The notes below the pieces were generated by a model that saw only the letters and a list, made by a program, of their open reading frames with translations, made no database searches and was not told where the DNA came from. Below are positions 7,018 through 15,654 of a DNA stretch of 64,000 nucleotides, piece after piece (the stretch's first letter is position 1; each line of letters begins with the position of its first letter). The DNA is from Candidatus Chlorohelix allophototropha. Its GTDB lineage: Bacteria > Chloroflexota > Chloroflexia > Chloroheliales > Chloroheliaceae. The stretch covers positions 1,602,934 to 1,666,933 of the forward strand of contig NZ_CP128399.1 of the NCBI RefSeq assembly GCF_030389965.1, given 5' to 3'. Position numbers and translations under genes: made by a program.

Positions 7018-7634
7018 AAAATATAATAGCTCCTCTCTGAATTCAACTGATCTTGATTATCAAAACTGTTCTCCGTCGAAACGGTGGCAAGGCAAACTCT
7101 AATAAGCCGGGGCAAAATCCCGTTGCAAAAAATCCCGATTCTTGATGAAGGCTCCTGGAAAAACTGATTCAGGCGGATCTCAAGATATTTCGTAAGGTTA
7201 CTGAAGACTTAAGTTTGTAAATTTTATCACAAACAAAACAAATTTGCAAAATATTCGTTCGAGAATACTTCGAAGCTCGATTTGTACAGGCACACCTTTC
7301 TTTTCAAATTATTTGGGCTATTATGCTTGCACGCACCCTATTATTCACAACTTATCGTTTTGATTCTAACCGACTTGCATTTTTGAAAGCACAAATTTGT
7401 GAGGACTGGAAATAGCGCAAAGCTGTTAAAGTTTAGCTATCTACCTACATTTGTGGATTCTATTACAGCTATTAATTTCACCTCTAAAATTCTAATTAGT
7501 ACCATTCAATACAGGGTATAGTAGAGTAAAAAGGTATTGAACGAAATTTACAAACGCCTCGAATTCTGCTAAACTTTAGGAAATGCTCTTTGTACTATCA
7601 ATTCACCTGACATATAGCTACTTTGGAGATTTGT
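7018..7634. other. Intergenic region between divergent genes
   Basis: About 600 bp without a convincing gene. It contains the acetate transporter leader and promoter (7221-7249, minus strand) and, nearer the XRE gene, an inverted repeat TTCAATAC (7505-7512) / GTATTGAA (7534-7541) with centres 29 bp apart. That repeat could be an operator for the XRE regulator downstream. Nothing else was recognised. Confidence 0.5.
7221..7249 (-). promoter_or_regulatory. Promoter of the acetate transporter gene
   Basis: TTGCAA (7244-7249) and TAAAAT (7221-7226) on the minus strand are separated by 17 bp. The start would be near 7214, giving a long 5' leader. Confidence 0.5.
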
Positions 7635-8036
7635 GTGGGAAGAAAACCTAAAGATGATTCTTACGGGAAGAGAAATAGCCAATCTCCTCTTGCTCTTTAT
7701 CTAGACCGCCTCTGCCGCGAACGCAATATATCCTTAAGAGCCGCAAGCCTTGCAGCAGGGCTTGGCGAAGCTACTCTAGGTAATATTGTGCGCGGATACC
7801 GTCATCCTGACCCCGCAACACTGCGGAAGATAGCCATTTACTTTGGGTTGAGTGAAGATGCGTTGTTGGAGATGGCGGGTCATCGTACCACTAATAACAA
7901 TACTAGTCGTCCGGAAATCAATGACCCTGAACTGCGGGTGTATCTGCTTCCAGACCGCATCAATAATTTGCCGCGCCGTGATTTAAACCTTCTTAAAGAT
8001 GTCTTACGCCATTTGATGGAAGAAAACAAATCCTGA
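7635..8036 (+). CDS. XRE-family helix-turn-helix regulator
   Basis: A 133-residue DNA-binding protein. Residues about 15-75 form a Cro/CI helix-turn-helix (LDRLCRERNISLRAASLAAG then ATLGNIVRGYRHPDPATLRK, ending in LSEDALLEMAGH). The C-terminal 50 residues (LRVYLLPDRINNLPRRDLNL) are short and carry no recognised ligand domain. The start is placed at GTG 7635, six nt after a tttggag site; an upstream TTG at 7623 overlaps that site. It is followed by a methyltransferase gene 160 bp away. Targets are unknown; the inverted repeat at 7505-7541 may be its own operator. Confidence 0.9.
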   Translation: MGRKPKDDSYGKRNSQSPLALYLDRLCRERNISLRAASLAAGLGEATLGNIVRGYRHPDPATLRKIAIYFGLSEDALLEMAGHRTTNNNTSRPEINDPELRVYLLPDRINNLPRRDLNLLKDVLRHLMEENKS

Positions 8037-8198
8037 TATAGGGCATATAGACGGTCAGAAAATATATATAATCTGACAGCTATTTAACCTTTTCTTAAGT
8101 TGTAAATCTGTTATAATTATCCACATCAAAGCGTGCTGCCATGCAGAATTACGTTGAAGCGAGTACAGCAATTTCAGTTTTGCTGCGGGAAGTTAAGC

Positions 8199-9101
8199 AT
8201 GAGTTCTGAAGAAGTTCCTACCCACGTTGAAAAAAACGAAATAAATGCCAGTTTTGTACGTCATACTCCCAGCAGGCATCCCAGCGCCGATAGCGGTAAT
8301 GTAAGTAATCGGTTAACCGACTTGCCGCGCGATCTGGAACCGATTCGCCATCACTGGGAACAGCGTGGTCGCAAGTATGGCTTGTCCCCAAGCGCAAGTT
8401 GGGTAGATGAGACAATGCTGCAACGTGAAGGTTTGGTACTGGCGCGCTATATCAATGATGACGATACGGTGCTGGATGCCGGATGCGCCAATGGCTATAC
8501 TACCTTGCAACTGGCACGGATGCGCCAGATTCGGATTACCGGCATTGATTATGCGCCCAGTATGATTGAACATGCCAATGTAAACCTCAGTCGGGCAGGG
8601 CATATTAAAGGGGCGGCTTTTTTCAAGGTAAACAATTTCCTGAAATTGGATTTTGCCGATAATACTTTTGATAAGGTTTATACCAAACGCACCTTAATCA
8701 ATCTAGGTAGCCCGATTTATCAAAAGGCGGCGATTTTAGAAGCGCACCGGGTGTTAAAACCGGGCGGACTTTTCATGGTCTCAGAAGTTACAGTACAAAG
8801 CTCTGAGAAACTAAATAGATTGCGCCAGAAATTAGGTCTGGAAGCGATGTCCCCACTCTGGCATAACTGTTATCTGGATGAGCCGGAAATTCTACGTTTT
8901 ATAGAGCCTTATTTCGAAGTTAAACGCATCAAACATTTTAGCAGTACCTACTATGTGCTTACTTGGGCAATTTACCCCTTCTTTGTGCGCAATGGGCAAC
9001 GTAATTATCGTGGCTTCTTGCATCGCGTCAGCGCACTTCTTCCCCAAATTGGCGATTATGGTCTACAAAAGTTGTACGTGCTGAAAAAGCGAAGTCGGTA
9101 A
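8199..9101 (+). CDS. Class I SAM-dependent methyltransferase
   Basis: A 300-residue protein. After a hydrophilic, variable head of about 60 residues comes a Rossmann methyltransferase domain: motif I VLDAGCANGYTT, the acidic loop GIDYAPSMIEHAN, and the motif near AHRVLKPGGLFMVSEV, all in the order of the Methyltransf_11/25 families. The acceptor substrate is unknown. The ATG at 8199 has a gggaag site 6 nt upstream; a longer reading from 8133 lacks one. It sits upstream of an ABC ATPase gene, 83 bp away, with no functional link visible. Confidence 0.9.
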   Translation: MSSEEVPTHVEKNEINASFVRHTPSRHPSADSGNVSNRLTDLPRDLEPIRHHWEQRGRKYGLSPSASWVDETMLQREGLVLARYINDDDTVLDAGCANGYTTLQLARMRQIRITGIDYAPSMIEHANVNLSRAGHIKGAAFFKVNNFLKLDFADNTFDKVYTKRTLINLGSPIYQKAAILEAHRVLKPGGLFMVSEVTVQSSEKLNRLRQKLGLEAMSPLWHNCYLDEPEILRFIEPYFEVKRIKHFSSTYYVLTWAIYPFFVRNGQRNYRGFLHRVSALLPQIGDYGLQKLYVLKKRSR

Positions 9102-9184
9102 TTTAATGTTAGACGGGTAGCAGTAGTTCTGCTAAAATATCTGCAAGTTCGCCGAAATTTTTTACCTGATTGTGAGGATTATAA

Positions 9185-10738
9185 TTGGCTCAGCTTGATC
9201 AAAGTGGAGAAGCCCCTGTACTTGAAGTGCGCGGAATTACCAAACGCTTTCCGGGCGTTTTGGCAAATGATAATATAAATTTCAGACTACAGCGGGGCGA
9301 GGTTCTGGCTTTTCTGGGTGAAAATGGAGCGGGCAAATCCACTCTGATGAATATTCTGTACGGGCTATACCACCCTGATGAAGGGGAAGTATTACTGAAC
9401 GGCAAACCGCTAAAATTCAGTGGACCTAACGAGGCAATTCGCGCCGGAATCGGCATGGTACATCAGCATTTTATGTTAGTTCCCACCCTCACCGTCACCG
9501 AGAATATTATACTGGGCAACGAAATAGCCAAAGGGGGCGGGCGTTTAGACCTCAAGACGGCTTCTAAAAATATTTCTGAGTTGAGCGCCCGCTACGGCTT
9601 AGCTTTAGACCCTAATGTGTTGGTAGGCGATCTGACGGTAGGGATGCAACAACGGGTTGAGATTGTCAAGGCTTTTTACCGCAATGCCAATATCCTTATT
9701 CTTGATGAACCCACTTCGGTGCTTACTCCGCAGGAAGCGGATGATCTGGCAAACATTATTCGCAATTTCACCGCGCAGGGCAAATCGGTTATCTTTATCA
9801 GCCACAAACTTAGAGAGGTATTGCAAATAGCTGACCGGGTAGTGGTATTACGGGGCGGCAAGGTGGTGGGTAGCGTGGATGATCTTTCCAAAGCGACTGA
9901 AGCCAGTTTAGCTTCTTTGATGGTTGGGCGCGAAGTGGTATTACAGGTTAATAAAGGTCCCTCACATCCCGGTGAAGAAGTGCTGGTGGTGCATGATGTG
10001 AAAGCGCTGGATGATCGCGGCGTGGCAATTTTGCAAGGTGCAAGCCTTAGTGTTAGAACTGGTGAAATATTGGGAGTAGCCGGAGTTGAGGGGAACGGTC
10101 AAATTGAATTGGTGGAAGTGCTGACTCATCTGCGACATGCCACCGGAGGAAGCGCAACTCTAAACGGTATGGATTTGCTACATTCTAGCACTCGCAAAAT
10201 TACGGAAGCAGGCGTGGGCTATATACCGCAAGATCGGCAACGTTTCGCAATGGTGCTTTCGTTTGGCGTGGATTACAACATGGTGCTGAGTTCGTATTAT
10301 CGCGAACCTTTCTCAAACGGACTAACTATCAATGAAAAAAAGGTAGATGAATACGCGCTAGAGTTGGTGAAACGGTTTGATGTGCGTACTCCTACGGTAC
10401 AAACTCCCAGTGGCTCACTTAGCGGGGGCAATCAGCAGAAATGCGTGGTAGGGCGTGAATTCAGTCGCAAGAATAAGTTGATGATTGCGGTACAGCCTAC
10501 TCGTGGCTTGGATGTCGGCTCAATCGAATTTATCCATAATGGCTTGGTGGAACAGCGCGATGCGGGGGTGGCAGTGTTATTGGTCAGCAGCGAATTGGAC
10601 GAGGTTATGTCTCTTTCTGACCGCATCGCCGTGATGTACAAAGGACGTGTTGTAGCAATTGTTGAGGCGGATAAGGTAACTCGCGAGGAACTCGGCTTGC
10701 TGATGGCGGGTGCGGGAACAACGGCAGGTGCGGTCTAA
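9185..10738 (+). CDS. Sugar/nucleoside-type ABC transporter ATP-binding protein (two ATPase domains)
   Basis: A 517-residue duplicated ATPase like RbsA, MglA and the nucleoside uptake protein NupO/YufO. The N-terminal domain has a full Walker A (GENGAGKST), a Q-loop in VHQHFMLVPTLTV, a modified signature LTVGMQQRVEI and Walker B LILDEPTS. The C-terminal domain has a degenerate Walker A (GVEGNGQ), signature LSGGNQQK and Walker B lacking Glu (IAVQPTRGLD), as is normal for this class, so one ATP site is non-canonical. The start is a TTG at 9185 with gagga upstream. Permease and solute-binding genes normally follow; here an unrelated EamA gene overlaps the 3' end instead, so the partner subunits must be elsewhere. 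Confidence 0.95.
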   Translation: MAQLDQSGEAPVLEVRGITKRFPGVLANDNINFRLQRGEVLAFLGENGAGKSTLMNILYGLYHPDEGEVLLNGKPLKFSGPNEAIRAGIGMVHQHFMLVPTLTVTENIILGNEIAKGGGRLDLKTASKNISELSARYGLALDPNVLVGDLTVGMQQRVEIVKAFYRNANILILDEPTSVLTPQEADDLANIIRNFTAQGKSVIFISHKLREVLQIADRVVVLRGGKVVGSVDDLSKATEASLASLMVGREVVLQVNKGPSHPGEEVLVVHDVKALDDRGVAILQGASLSVRTGEILGVAGVEGNGQIELVEVLTHLRHATGGSATLNGMDLLHSSTRKITEAGVGYIPQDRQRFAMVLSFGVDYNMVLSSYYREPFSNGLTINEKKVDEYALELVKRFDVRTPTVQTPSGSLSGGNQQKCVVGREFSRKNKLMIAVQPTRGLDVGSIEFIHNGLVEQRDAGVAVLLVSSELDEVMSLSDRIAVMYKGRVVAIVEADKVTREELGLLMAGAGTTAGAV

Positions 10739-11663
10739 AATAGCCGTGGCGCATGAAACGGAGGCGCTTGTCCAAGAGGTAGCGCAGCATGGCGAAGCCC
10801 AGAAAGAAAAGCGGCTTGGATTAATCTATTCGCTGGTAGCGGTTGGGTTCTTTGGAACCAGCGCAGTGATGGTATTATATGCCAATCCTGTTCCCCCGGT
10901 GGAGAAATCCTTCTGGCGACTTATTATCGCTACTCTGTTTATTTTTACTCTGCTCAAAATTACGCATGAGCCACTGGGAATCAAGCGGAAAAGTCTGCCA
11001 CGTTTCGCGCTTTACGGGCTGATAACCGCCGCACATTTTGTACTTTATATTGCTAGCTTGAGCTTTACCACTGCTGCGCATACACTAACACTGGTTTATA
11101 CTTCGCCCGCTTTTGTGGCAATTTTCTCAGCCATTTTCCTGAAGGAACATATCAGTAAACGGCGTTGGGGGGGGGTGGCTATAGCAGCGTTGGGAGTGGG
11201 GATACTTGCGGGGTTTGAGCCAAAGCTAACGCCTGAAATGCTGCTAGGAGATTCGATGGCGCTGGCTTCGGCAGTTGCCTATGGTTTATACTCAATTGCG
11301 GGTAGGCGTGAAAGGAATAACTATTCGCTCTTATCCTACGCTTTTGGGTTGTACGGTTTTGCCATGCTATGGATGTTTCCGGCGGCTTTGCTCAGTTTTT
11401 CATTAGGAGAGGGGTTTAAGTTATACTCGTGGGGACCGGCGCTGGCGCTGCTAGGGCTAGGGATTGTGCCGTTAGGCTTAGGTCATACGCTTTACAATGC
11501 CGGGTTGCGCCGCTTGAATGCTACCTATGTGAATGTAATTGCGACACAAGAAGTAACGTTGGGGGTATTTTTTGCTTGGGCATTCTACGGTCAGGTTCCA
11601 TCCATTAGTTCGCTATTTGGAGCCTTAGTTACTCTTTTAGGGGTGTTGGTAGTTCTGATATAG
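10710..11663 (+). CDS. EamA/DMT family transporter
   Basis: A 317-residue protein with a hydrophilic N-terminus of some 35 residues, then ten hydrophobic segments in two EamA repeats (first around LGLIYSLVAVGFFGTSAVMV, second after residue 170, GDSMALASAVAYGLYSIAG). It probably exports a small metabolite. The open frame starts with a GTG at 10710 inside the end of the ABC ATPase gene (29-nt overlap). GTG codons at 10728 and 10746 are alternatives and none has a clear ribosome site, so translation may be coupled to the upstream gene. It is not closely similar to the EamA protein at 5386-6300. Confidence 0.9.
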   Translation: MREQRQVRSKIAVAHETEALVQEVAQHGEAQKEKRLGLIYSLVAVGFFGTSAVMVLYANPVPPVEKSFWRLIIATLFIFTLLKITHEPLGIKRKSLPRFALYGLITAAHFVLYIASLSFTTAAHTLTLVYTSPAFVAIFSAIFLKEHISKRRWGGVAIAALGVGILAGFEPKLTPEMLLGDSMALASAVAYGLYSIAGRRERNNYSLLSYAFGLYGFAMLWMFPAALLSFSLGEGFKLYSWGPALALLGLGIVPLGLGHTLYNAGLRRLNATYVNVIATQEVTLGVFFAWAFYGQVPSISSLFGALVTLLGVLVVLI

Positions 11664-11766
11664 TGTATTGCAAACCGGGCGATTTAATTTATAATATTAG
11701 GGACTGATGGGACACTGTTTTATCTTCAAGGAAAACCTGCAAATCATAGAATGAGAGAACATTCCC

Positions 11767-12588
11767 ATGACTAAAATTCTGGTTGTTGACGACGAGCCTT
11801 TTATAACCGATATGGTGGAGGCAACCCTTGTAGCGGAAGGCTATGAGGTAAATAAAGCCTATAGTGGCGAAGATGCACTTACCTCTATTCAAACTGACCC
11901 ACCCGACCTCGTTTTACTTGATTTAATGCTTCCCGGGATGAGTGGCTATGATGTCAGTCGTTTTATGCAGCGCGAAGCTCAGTATAGCCATATACCAATA
12001 ATCATGGTAACCGCCCGTAGCGCTACTCACGACCGTAGTTCTGGTTATGAAACTGGTGCGGATGATTACATTACCAAGCCTTTTAACCCGGATGAATTGT
12101 TGATTCGGGTGCGCGCCCAGTTGCATCATGCCAACCAAACGGATTTTTCTAAGCTAACCGGGCTTCCGGGAAGTCGTGCGGTGCAAATGGCTATTCAGAA
12201 GCACACAAAATCAAATAAACCTTGGTCAATCATCTATGCTGATATTGAAAACTTCACTTCTTACAATGAAGTTTATTCTTTTCAGAAAGGCGATCAAGTC
12301 CTGCGGAAAATTGCCGGCATTTTGAAGCAAGCAGTGGACGATAAAGGTAACAAGGATGCTTTCGTAGGTTACGCCGGGCGCGATGACTTTGTAATAATCA
12401 CAACCCCAAACCATACCGATGCTATTATCAAACGTGCTGAAAAGCTGTTCAAGGAAATTGCAGACGATTTTTTCAATTCTGCTGACCGGAAAAACGGCTA
12501 TTTCTCTTATGTTAATCATGCCGGTTTAAGTTTAAAATTACCCCTGATGTCTCTCTCTTTCGATATAGTGGACAACGGCGGAGATTAA
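11767..12588 (+). CDS. Response regulator with degenerate GGDEF domain
   Basis: A 273-residue two-domain protein. Residues 1-120 are a receiver domain with the acidic pair D8/D9, phospho-acceptor D52 (LLDLMLPG), T82 and K104 (KPF). Residues about 130-260 follow the pattern of a GGDEF domain (TGLPGSR, IIYADIENFTSYNEVYS, VGYAGRDDFVII), but the active-site motif is GRDDF instead of GG(D/E)EF. It is therefore unlikely to make cyclic di-GMP normally and may act as a sensor or protein-interaction module. There is no adjacent histidine kinase. It lies upstream of recA, which has its own promoter. Confidence 0.9.
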   Translation: MTKILVVDDEPFITDMVEATLVAEGYEVNKAYSGEDALTSIQTDPPDLVLLDLMLPGMSGYDVSRFMQREAQYSHIPIIMVTARSATHDRSSGYETGADDYITKPFNPDELLIRVRAQLHHANQTDFSKLTGLPGSRAVQMAIQKHTKSNKPWSIIYADIENFTSYNEVYSFQKGDQVLRKIAGILKQAVDDKGNKDAFVGYAGRDDFVIITTPNHTDAIIKRAEKLFKEIADDFFNSADRKNGYFSYVNHAGLSLKLPLMSLSFDIVDNGGD

Positions 12589-12595
12589 AGAACAA

Positions 12596-12624
12596 TTGAC
12601 TAATTGGCACAAATGGGCTAAAAT
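12596..12624 (+). promoter_or_regulatory. recA promoter
   Basis: TTGACT (12596-12601) and TAAAAT (12619-12624) are 17 bp apart, giving a start near 12631 and a leader of about 100 nt. A LexA site of either the GAACN4GTTC or the CTGTN8ACAG type was not found by eye. Confidence 0.55.
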
Positions 12625-12728
12625 CCTGATGTAATAATAGAACAAATCTTCCGATTTGATGCATATTCAGGTTGAACCGTGTCAAATAAAAAGCCTTAAC
12701 CGGCAGAAAGTGAAAAAGCGAGAAAAAT

Positions 12729-13865
12729 ATGGCTAAAGGTAGCTCTAAAAACTCGGTAGAGAAGGAAGAAAAAACAGTTACTGAAAAAGGGACAGATCGC
12801 GAGCGCGATAAAGCTATCGATACTGCCATAACTCAAATAGAGCGAGCCTTTGGTAAAGGCTCAATTATGAAAATGGGCGATGCTAGCGCAAAAATGGCGG
12901 TTGAGGCTATTTCTTCCGGCTCAATTTCGCTGGATATTGCGCTAGGTGTAGGTGGAATACCGCGCGGACGTATCATCGAAATTTACGGTCCTGAATCTTC
13001 TGGTAAAACTACGCTAGCTTATCACATTGTTGCCGAAGCTCAAAAAACGGGTGGAATTGGCGCATATATAGACGTAGAACATGCGGTTGACCCGATTTAT
13101 GCCGGTAACTGTGGTGTTGACCTTGACAACCTCTATATTTCTCAACCGGACACGGGTGAGCAAGCGTTGGAAATTGCCGAAACCTTGGTACGTAGTGGCG
13201 CAATTGATGTGGTAGTGATTGATAGTGTGGCTGCGCTTACTCCTCGCGCCGAAATTGAAGGCGACATGGGCGATTCGCATGTCGGTTTGCAGGCACGTTT
13301 GATGTCGCAAGCACTGCGCAAATTGACGGCTGCCGTCAGTAAAAGCAGCACCTGCCTTATCTTTATCAACCAATTACGTAGCAAAATCGGGGTGATGTTT
13401 GGCAATCCCGAAACCACTACCGGCGGTAATGCTCTCAAATTCTATGCTTCGGTGCGCTTGGATATTCGCAAGGTGGAAGCGATTAAGAATGGACAGGAAG
13501 AAACCGGAAACCACGTGCGGGTTAAGGTAGTAAAAAACAAGGTTGCGCCTCCTTTCCGCAAAGCTGAATTTGATATTATGTTTGGGACTGGTATCAGCAA
13601 AGAAGGCGATTTGATTGATGTCGGTGTCCAAATGAACATTATCCGCAAGAGTGGGGCTTTCTTCTATCTTGGCGATGCTCGTCTTGGGCAAGGTCGTGAA
13701 AATGCCAAAGAATATCTCAAGCAAAACCCTGATGTAGCGGAAGAGATAGAAAGCCAGATTCGGCAGCAATCTAACCCTGACCGTGCTTTGCCTTCGGGTA
13801 ATGGCTATGGTGTAGCGGTTATTGAGCCTGAACCGGAAGATGAAGCCGAAGACCTCGAATTTTAA
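12729..13865 (+). CDS. recA: Recombinase A
   Basis: The DNA strand-exchange protein of homologous recombination and the co-protease of the SOS response. The 378 residues include Walker [10 protein letters not shown] (87-95), the block [18 protein letters not shown], Walker [11 protein letters not shown], loop L1 region [20 protein letters not shown] and loop L2 region [26 protein letters not shown]. The first 25 residues are a Lys/Glu-rich extension absent from shorter RecA proteins, and the tail is acidic ([13 protein letters not shown]), as usual. recX follows on the same strand after a stem-loop. The ribosome site is weak. Confidence 0.99.
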   Translation: MAKGSSKNSVEKEEKTVTEKGTDRERDKAIDTAITQIERAFGKGSIMKMGDASAKMAVEAISSGSISLDIALGVGGIPRGRIIEIYGPESSGKTTLAYHIVAEAQKTGGIGAYIDVEHAVDPIYAGNCGVDLDNLYISQPDTGEQALEIAETLVRSGAIDVVVIDSVAALTPRAEIEGDMGDSHVGLQARLMSQALRKLTAAVSKSSTCLIFINQLRSKIGVMFGNPETTTGGNALKFYASVRLDIRKVEAIKNGQEETGNHVRVKVVKNKVAPPFRKAEFDIMFGTGISKEGDLIDVGVQMNIIRKSGAFFYLGDARLGQGRENAKEYLKQNPDVAEEIESQIRQQSNPDRALPSGNGYGVAVIEPEPEDEAEDLEF

Positions 13866-13874
13866 ACTGCCTTT

Positions 13875-13917
13875 GGGTTTTAGGCTACGGGCTTCAACAG
13901 CTTGTAGCTTGAAACCC
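13875..13917 (+). terminator. Stem-loop between recA and recX
   Basis: GGGTTT (13875-13880) pairs with AAACCC (13912-13917), and inside it GCTAC pairs with GTAGC. A T-rich tract (GATTTATTTTAT) follows. It probably ends most recA transcripts and lets some read through into recX, a common way to keep RecX low. Confidence 0.55.
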
Positions 13918-13943
13918 GATTTATTTTATAAAGCCGGAAATAC

Positions 13944-14684
13944 ATGTTCAGATCAAATAAACCGCCACAACCACAGTTTCACGGGAGTGGTATTATCACT
14001 TCGGTTGATACCCAGAAAACCGACCATGAGCGAGTCAATATATTTCTGGATGGGCAATATGCCTTTAGCCTAACCGCTATATTGGCGGCAGAGCAGCGCC
14101 TTATCGCCGGGAAATATCTGGACGCTGAAGCGGTGGCAGAACTACAAAGCGCCGATCTTTACCATCGGGCATTGTCGGCAGCGTTAAATATGCTTTCCCG
14201 CCGCGCTCATACCGAGGCGGAAATCCGCAACAAACTTAAGCGTGCTTACCCCGATATCGCTACTTCCACCGTTTCGCGCGTATTGGCTCGTTTGAAAGAG
14301 CTAAAATATCTGGATGATGAAGAGTTTGCGCGTATGTGGGTGCAAAGCCGCACTAGTTATGCGCCGCGCGGAAGCTTGTTAATCAAGCGCGAGTTATCGG
14401 CTAAGGGGGTAAAAGAGGAACAGATTGATGAAGCAGTCAATGCTGTACTGGCTACTCCGCAAGAAAGCGAGGATGGCGAAGAGCGCACGTTGGAGGAGCA
14501 GCAGGCTCTAGAACTGGCGCGGCGCAAGGCACATAGCTTGGCTGGCGAAGATTGGGCAGGCTTTTACCGCAAAATGGGCGGCTTTCTGGCACGGCGTGGT
14601 TATAACTTTTCGATAATCAATGAGGTAGTACGGGAAGCTTGGAAAGAACTTAAAGAAGAGTCTCCGGGCGAGGATTTGGAGTAA
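13944..14684 (+). CDS. recX: RecX regulatory protein
   Basis: RecX binds RecA filaments and limits their activity. The 246-residue protein has the RecX three-helix repeats: ALNMLSRRAHTEAEIRNKLK, VLARLKELKYLDDEEFARMW, and SYAPRGSLLIKRELSAKGV, plus a final repeat near the C-terminus (FYRKMGGFLARRGYNFSIIN). An N-terminal beta-rich segment of about 70 residues precedes them, and a Glu-rich insert sits around residues 172-190, making it longer than the roughly 150-residue E. coli protein. Its position 78 bp after recA supports the call. Confidence 0.93.
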   Translation: MFRSNKPPQPQFHGSGIITSVDTQKTDHERVNIFLDGQYAFSLTAILAAEQRLIAGKYLDAEAVAELQSADLYHRALSAALNMLSRRAHTEAEIRNKLKRAYPDIATSTVSRVLARLKELKYLDDEEFARMWVQSRTSYAPRGSLLIKRELSAKGVKEEQIDEAVNAVLATPQESEDGEERTLEEQQALELARRKAHSLAGEDWAGFYRKMGGFLARRGYNFSIINEVVREAWKELKEESPGEDLE

Positions 14685-14701
14685 TAGAAGGAAGCGGAAC
14701 A

Positions 14702-14908
14702 ATGAAGAAAACCTTTACAGCTATGTGTGTTTACGAAGATGGTAGTAAGGATGAAGCGGTGGTGATCGTTACCAGCGAAGGTACGATTTTTCAGGTAGCG
14801 TGGGAAATTTCTAACGGCGAGAAAGACCGGGCGGTAATCGAAGCGGAAAGCGCCGAAGAAGCGTTTGCGATCTGGTGTGAGGATAACGGCTTTGTAGCCG
14901 TATCCTAA
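14702..14908 (+). CDS. Small hypothetical protein
   Basis: A 68-residue acidic protein (EDGSKDEAVVIVTSEGTIFQ, then AVIEAESAEEAFAIWCEDNG) with an aaggaag site 7 nt before the ATG, 17 nt after recX on the same strand. No family was recognised. The predicted pattern of beta strands followed by a short helix is compact, and the good ribosome site and close spacing suggest it is real and cotranscribed with recX. Confidence 0.65.
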   Translation: MKKTFTAMCVYEDGSKDEAVVIVTSEGTIFQVAWEISNGEKDRAVIEAESAEEAFAIWCEDNGFVAVS

Positions 14909-14953
14909 AATATGCCCGCTTGTAAAAAGCAGGCAAACTATCCTTCAGGAAGC

Positions 14954-15448
14954 TTAACGAGTGCGAAAGAGCTTTTCAAGCCATTGTCCGGCAACCCCCG
15001 CCAGATAAATGAGTGTTTCATTATCGCTGTTAGTGAAACCGCCCAACTTATCGTACATACCGAGTCCGGCAACTATTACCTCATTAATCCGCACCGGCGC
15101 AAATAAAAGTTGGGGGGTATTTTTTCTGCCCGGTTGCTCATAACCACCCGGTATTTCAAGTCCTGTATCGCGGGTAAATTCCAATAGTTTCAGGATATGC
15201 CCTTCCGAGAAATGCGCCTCTGGATAGGAAGCAAGGCACGGTTTTTGCTCAGCTAAGGCGAGAATAGCGAAGGCAGACCGCGCTTTTAGCAACAGGCTGG
15301 TTGCTTTCGCCAATTCATAAATAACTTGCTCAGGATTTGTACATCGGTTCAAGCGCCGCGCTATTGCTTTATCAATGTGTTCTAGGCTATTCAGGTTTGT
15401 AGCTTGCGGTAACGTTGAATACATGGTTGGGGTAGCGTAATTGTACAT
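14954..15448 (-). CDS. GAF-like domain protein
   Basis: A 164-residue soluble protein. From about residue 28 it follows a GAF fold pattern: ARRLNRCTNPEQVIYELAKA, then SLLLKARSAFAILALAE, LLFAPVRINEVIVAGLGMYD, and a final helix ETLIYLAGVAGQWLEKLF. GAF domains bind small molecules or cyclic nucleotides in signalling proteins; here the domain stands alone, with no kinase or output domain. The ATG at 15448 has aggag 7 nt upstream. A shorter plus-strand open frame over the same bases is rejected. Confidence 0.7.
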   Translation of the reverse strand: MYNYATPTMYSTLPQATNLNSLEHIDKAIARRLNRCTNPEQVIYELAKATSLLLKARSAFAILALAEQKPCLASYPEAHFSEGHILKLLEFTRDTGLEIPGGYEQPGRKNTPQLLFAPVRINEVIVAGLGMYDKLGGFTNSDNETLIYLAGVAGQWLEKLFRTR

Positions 15449-15596
15449 ATAGCACTCCTGAAACTGATAGCCTAATTAAACCAAAATGAATTGTATAAGT
15501 TAATGTTACAGGTTGGATATTACGAGAAACATTAAATCAACACAGTACCTTTTTCTCAATTGTAAGTACTATAAACCGCTGTTAGAGGCTGTAATT

Positions 15597-15625
15597 TTGA
15601 CTAATTGCTTTGCGTTATATATAGT
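15597..15625 (+). promoter_or_regulatory. Promoter of the ECF sigma operon
   Basis: TTGACT (15597-15602) and TATAGT (15620-15625) are 17 bp apart, a housekeeping-type promoter 30 bp before the sigma factor start. No ECF-type autoregulatory promoter was recognised. Confidence 0.5.
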
Positions 15626-15654
15626 GAAAGCAGAGTTAACCGTGAGCAAAAGGA

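Noticed and set aside
12589-12728. LexA/SOS box before recA
   Set aside because: No GAACN4GTTC or CTGTN8ACAG repeat was found; only scattered half-sites such as GAAC.
14912-15106. Small plus-strand frame after the hypothetical at 14702
   Set aside because: It overlaps the better supported GAF-like gene, which has a good ribosome site and a domain pattern.
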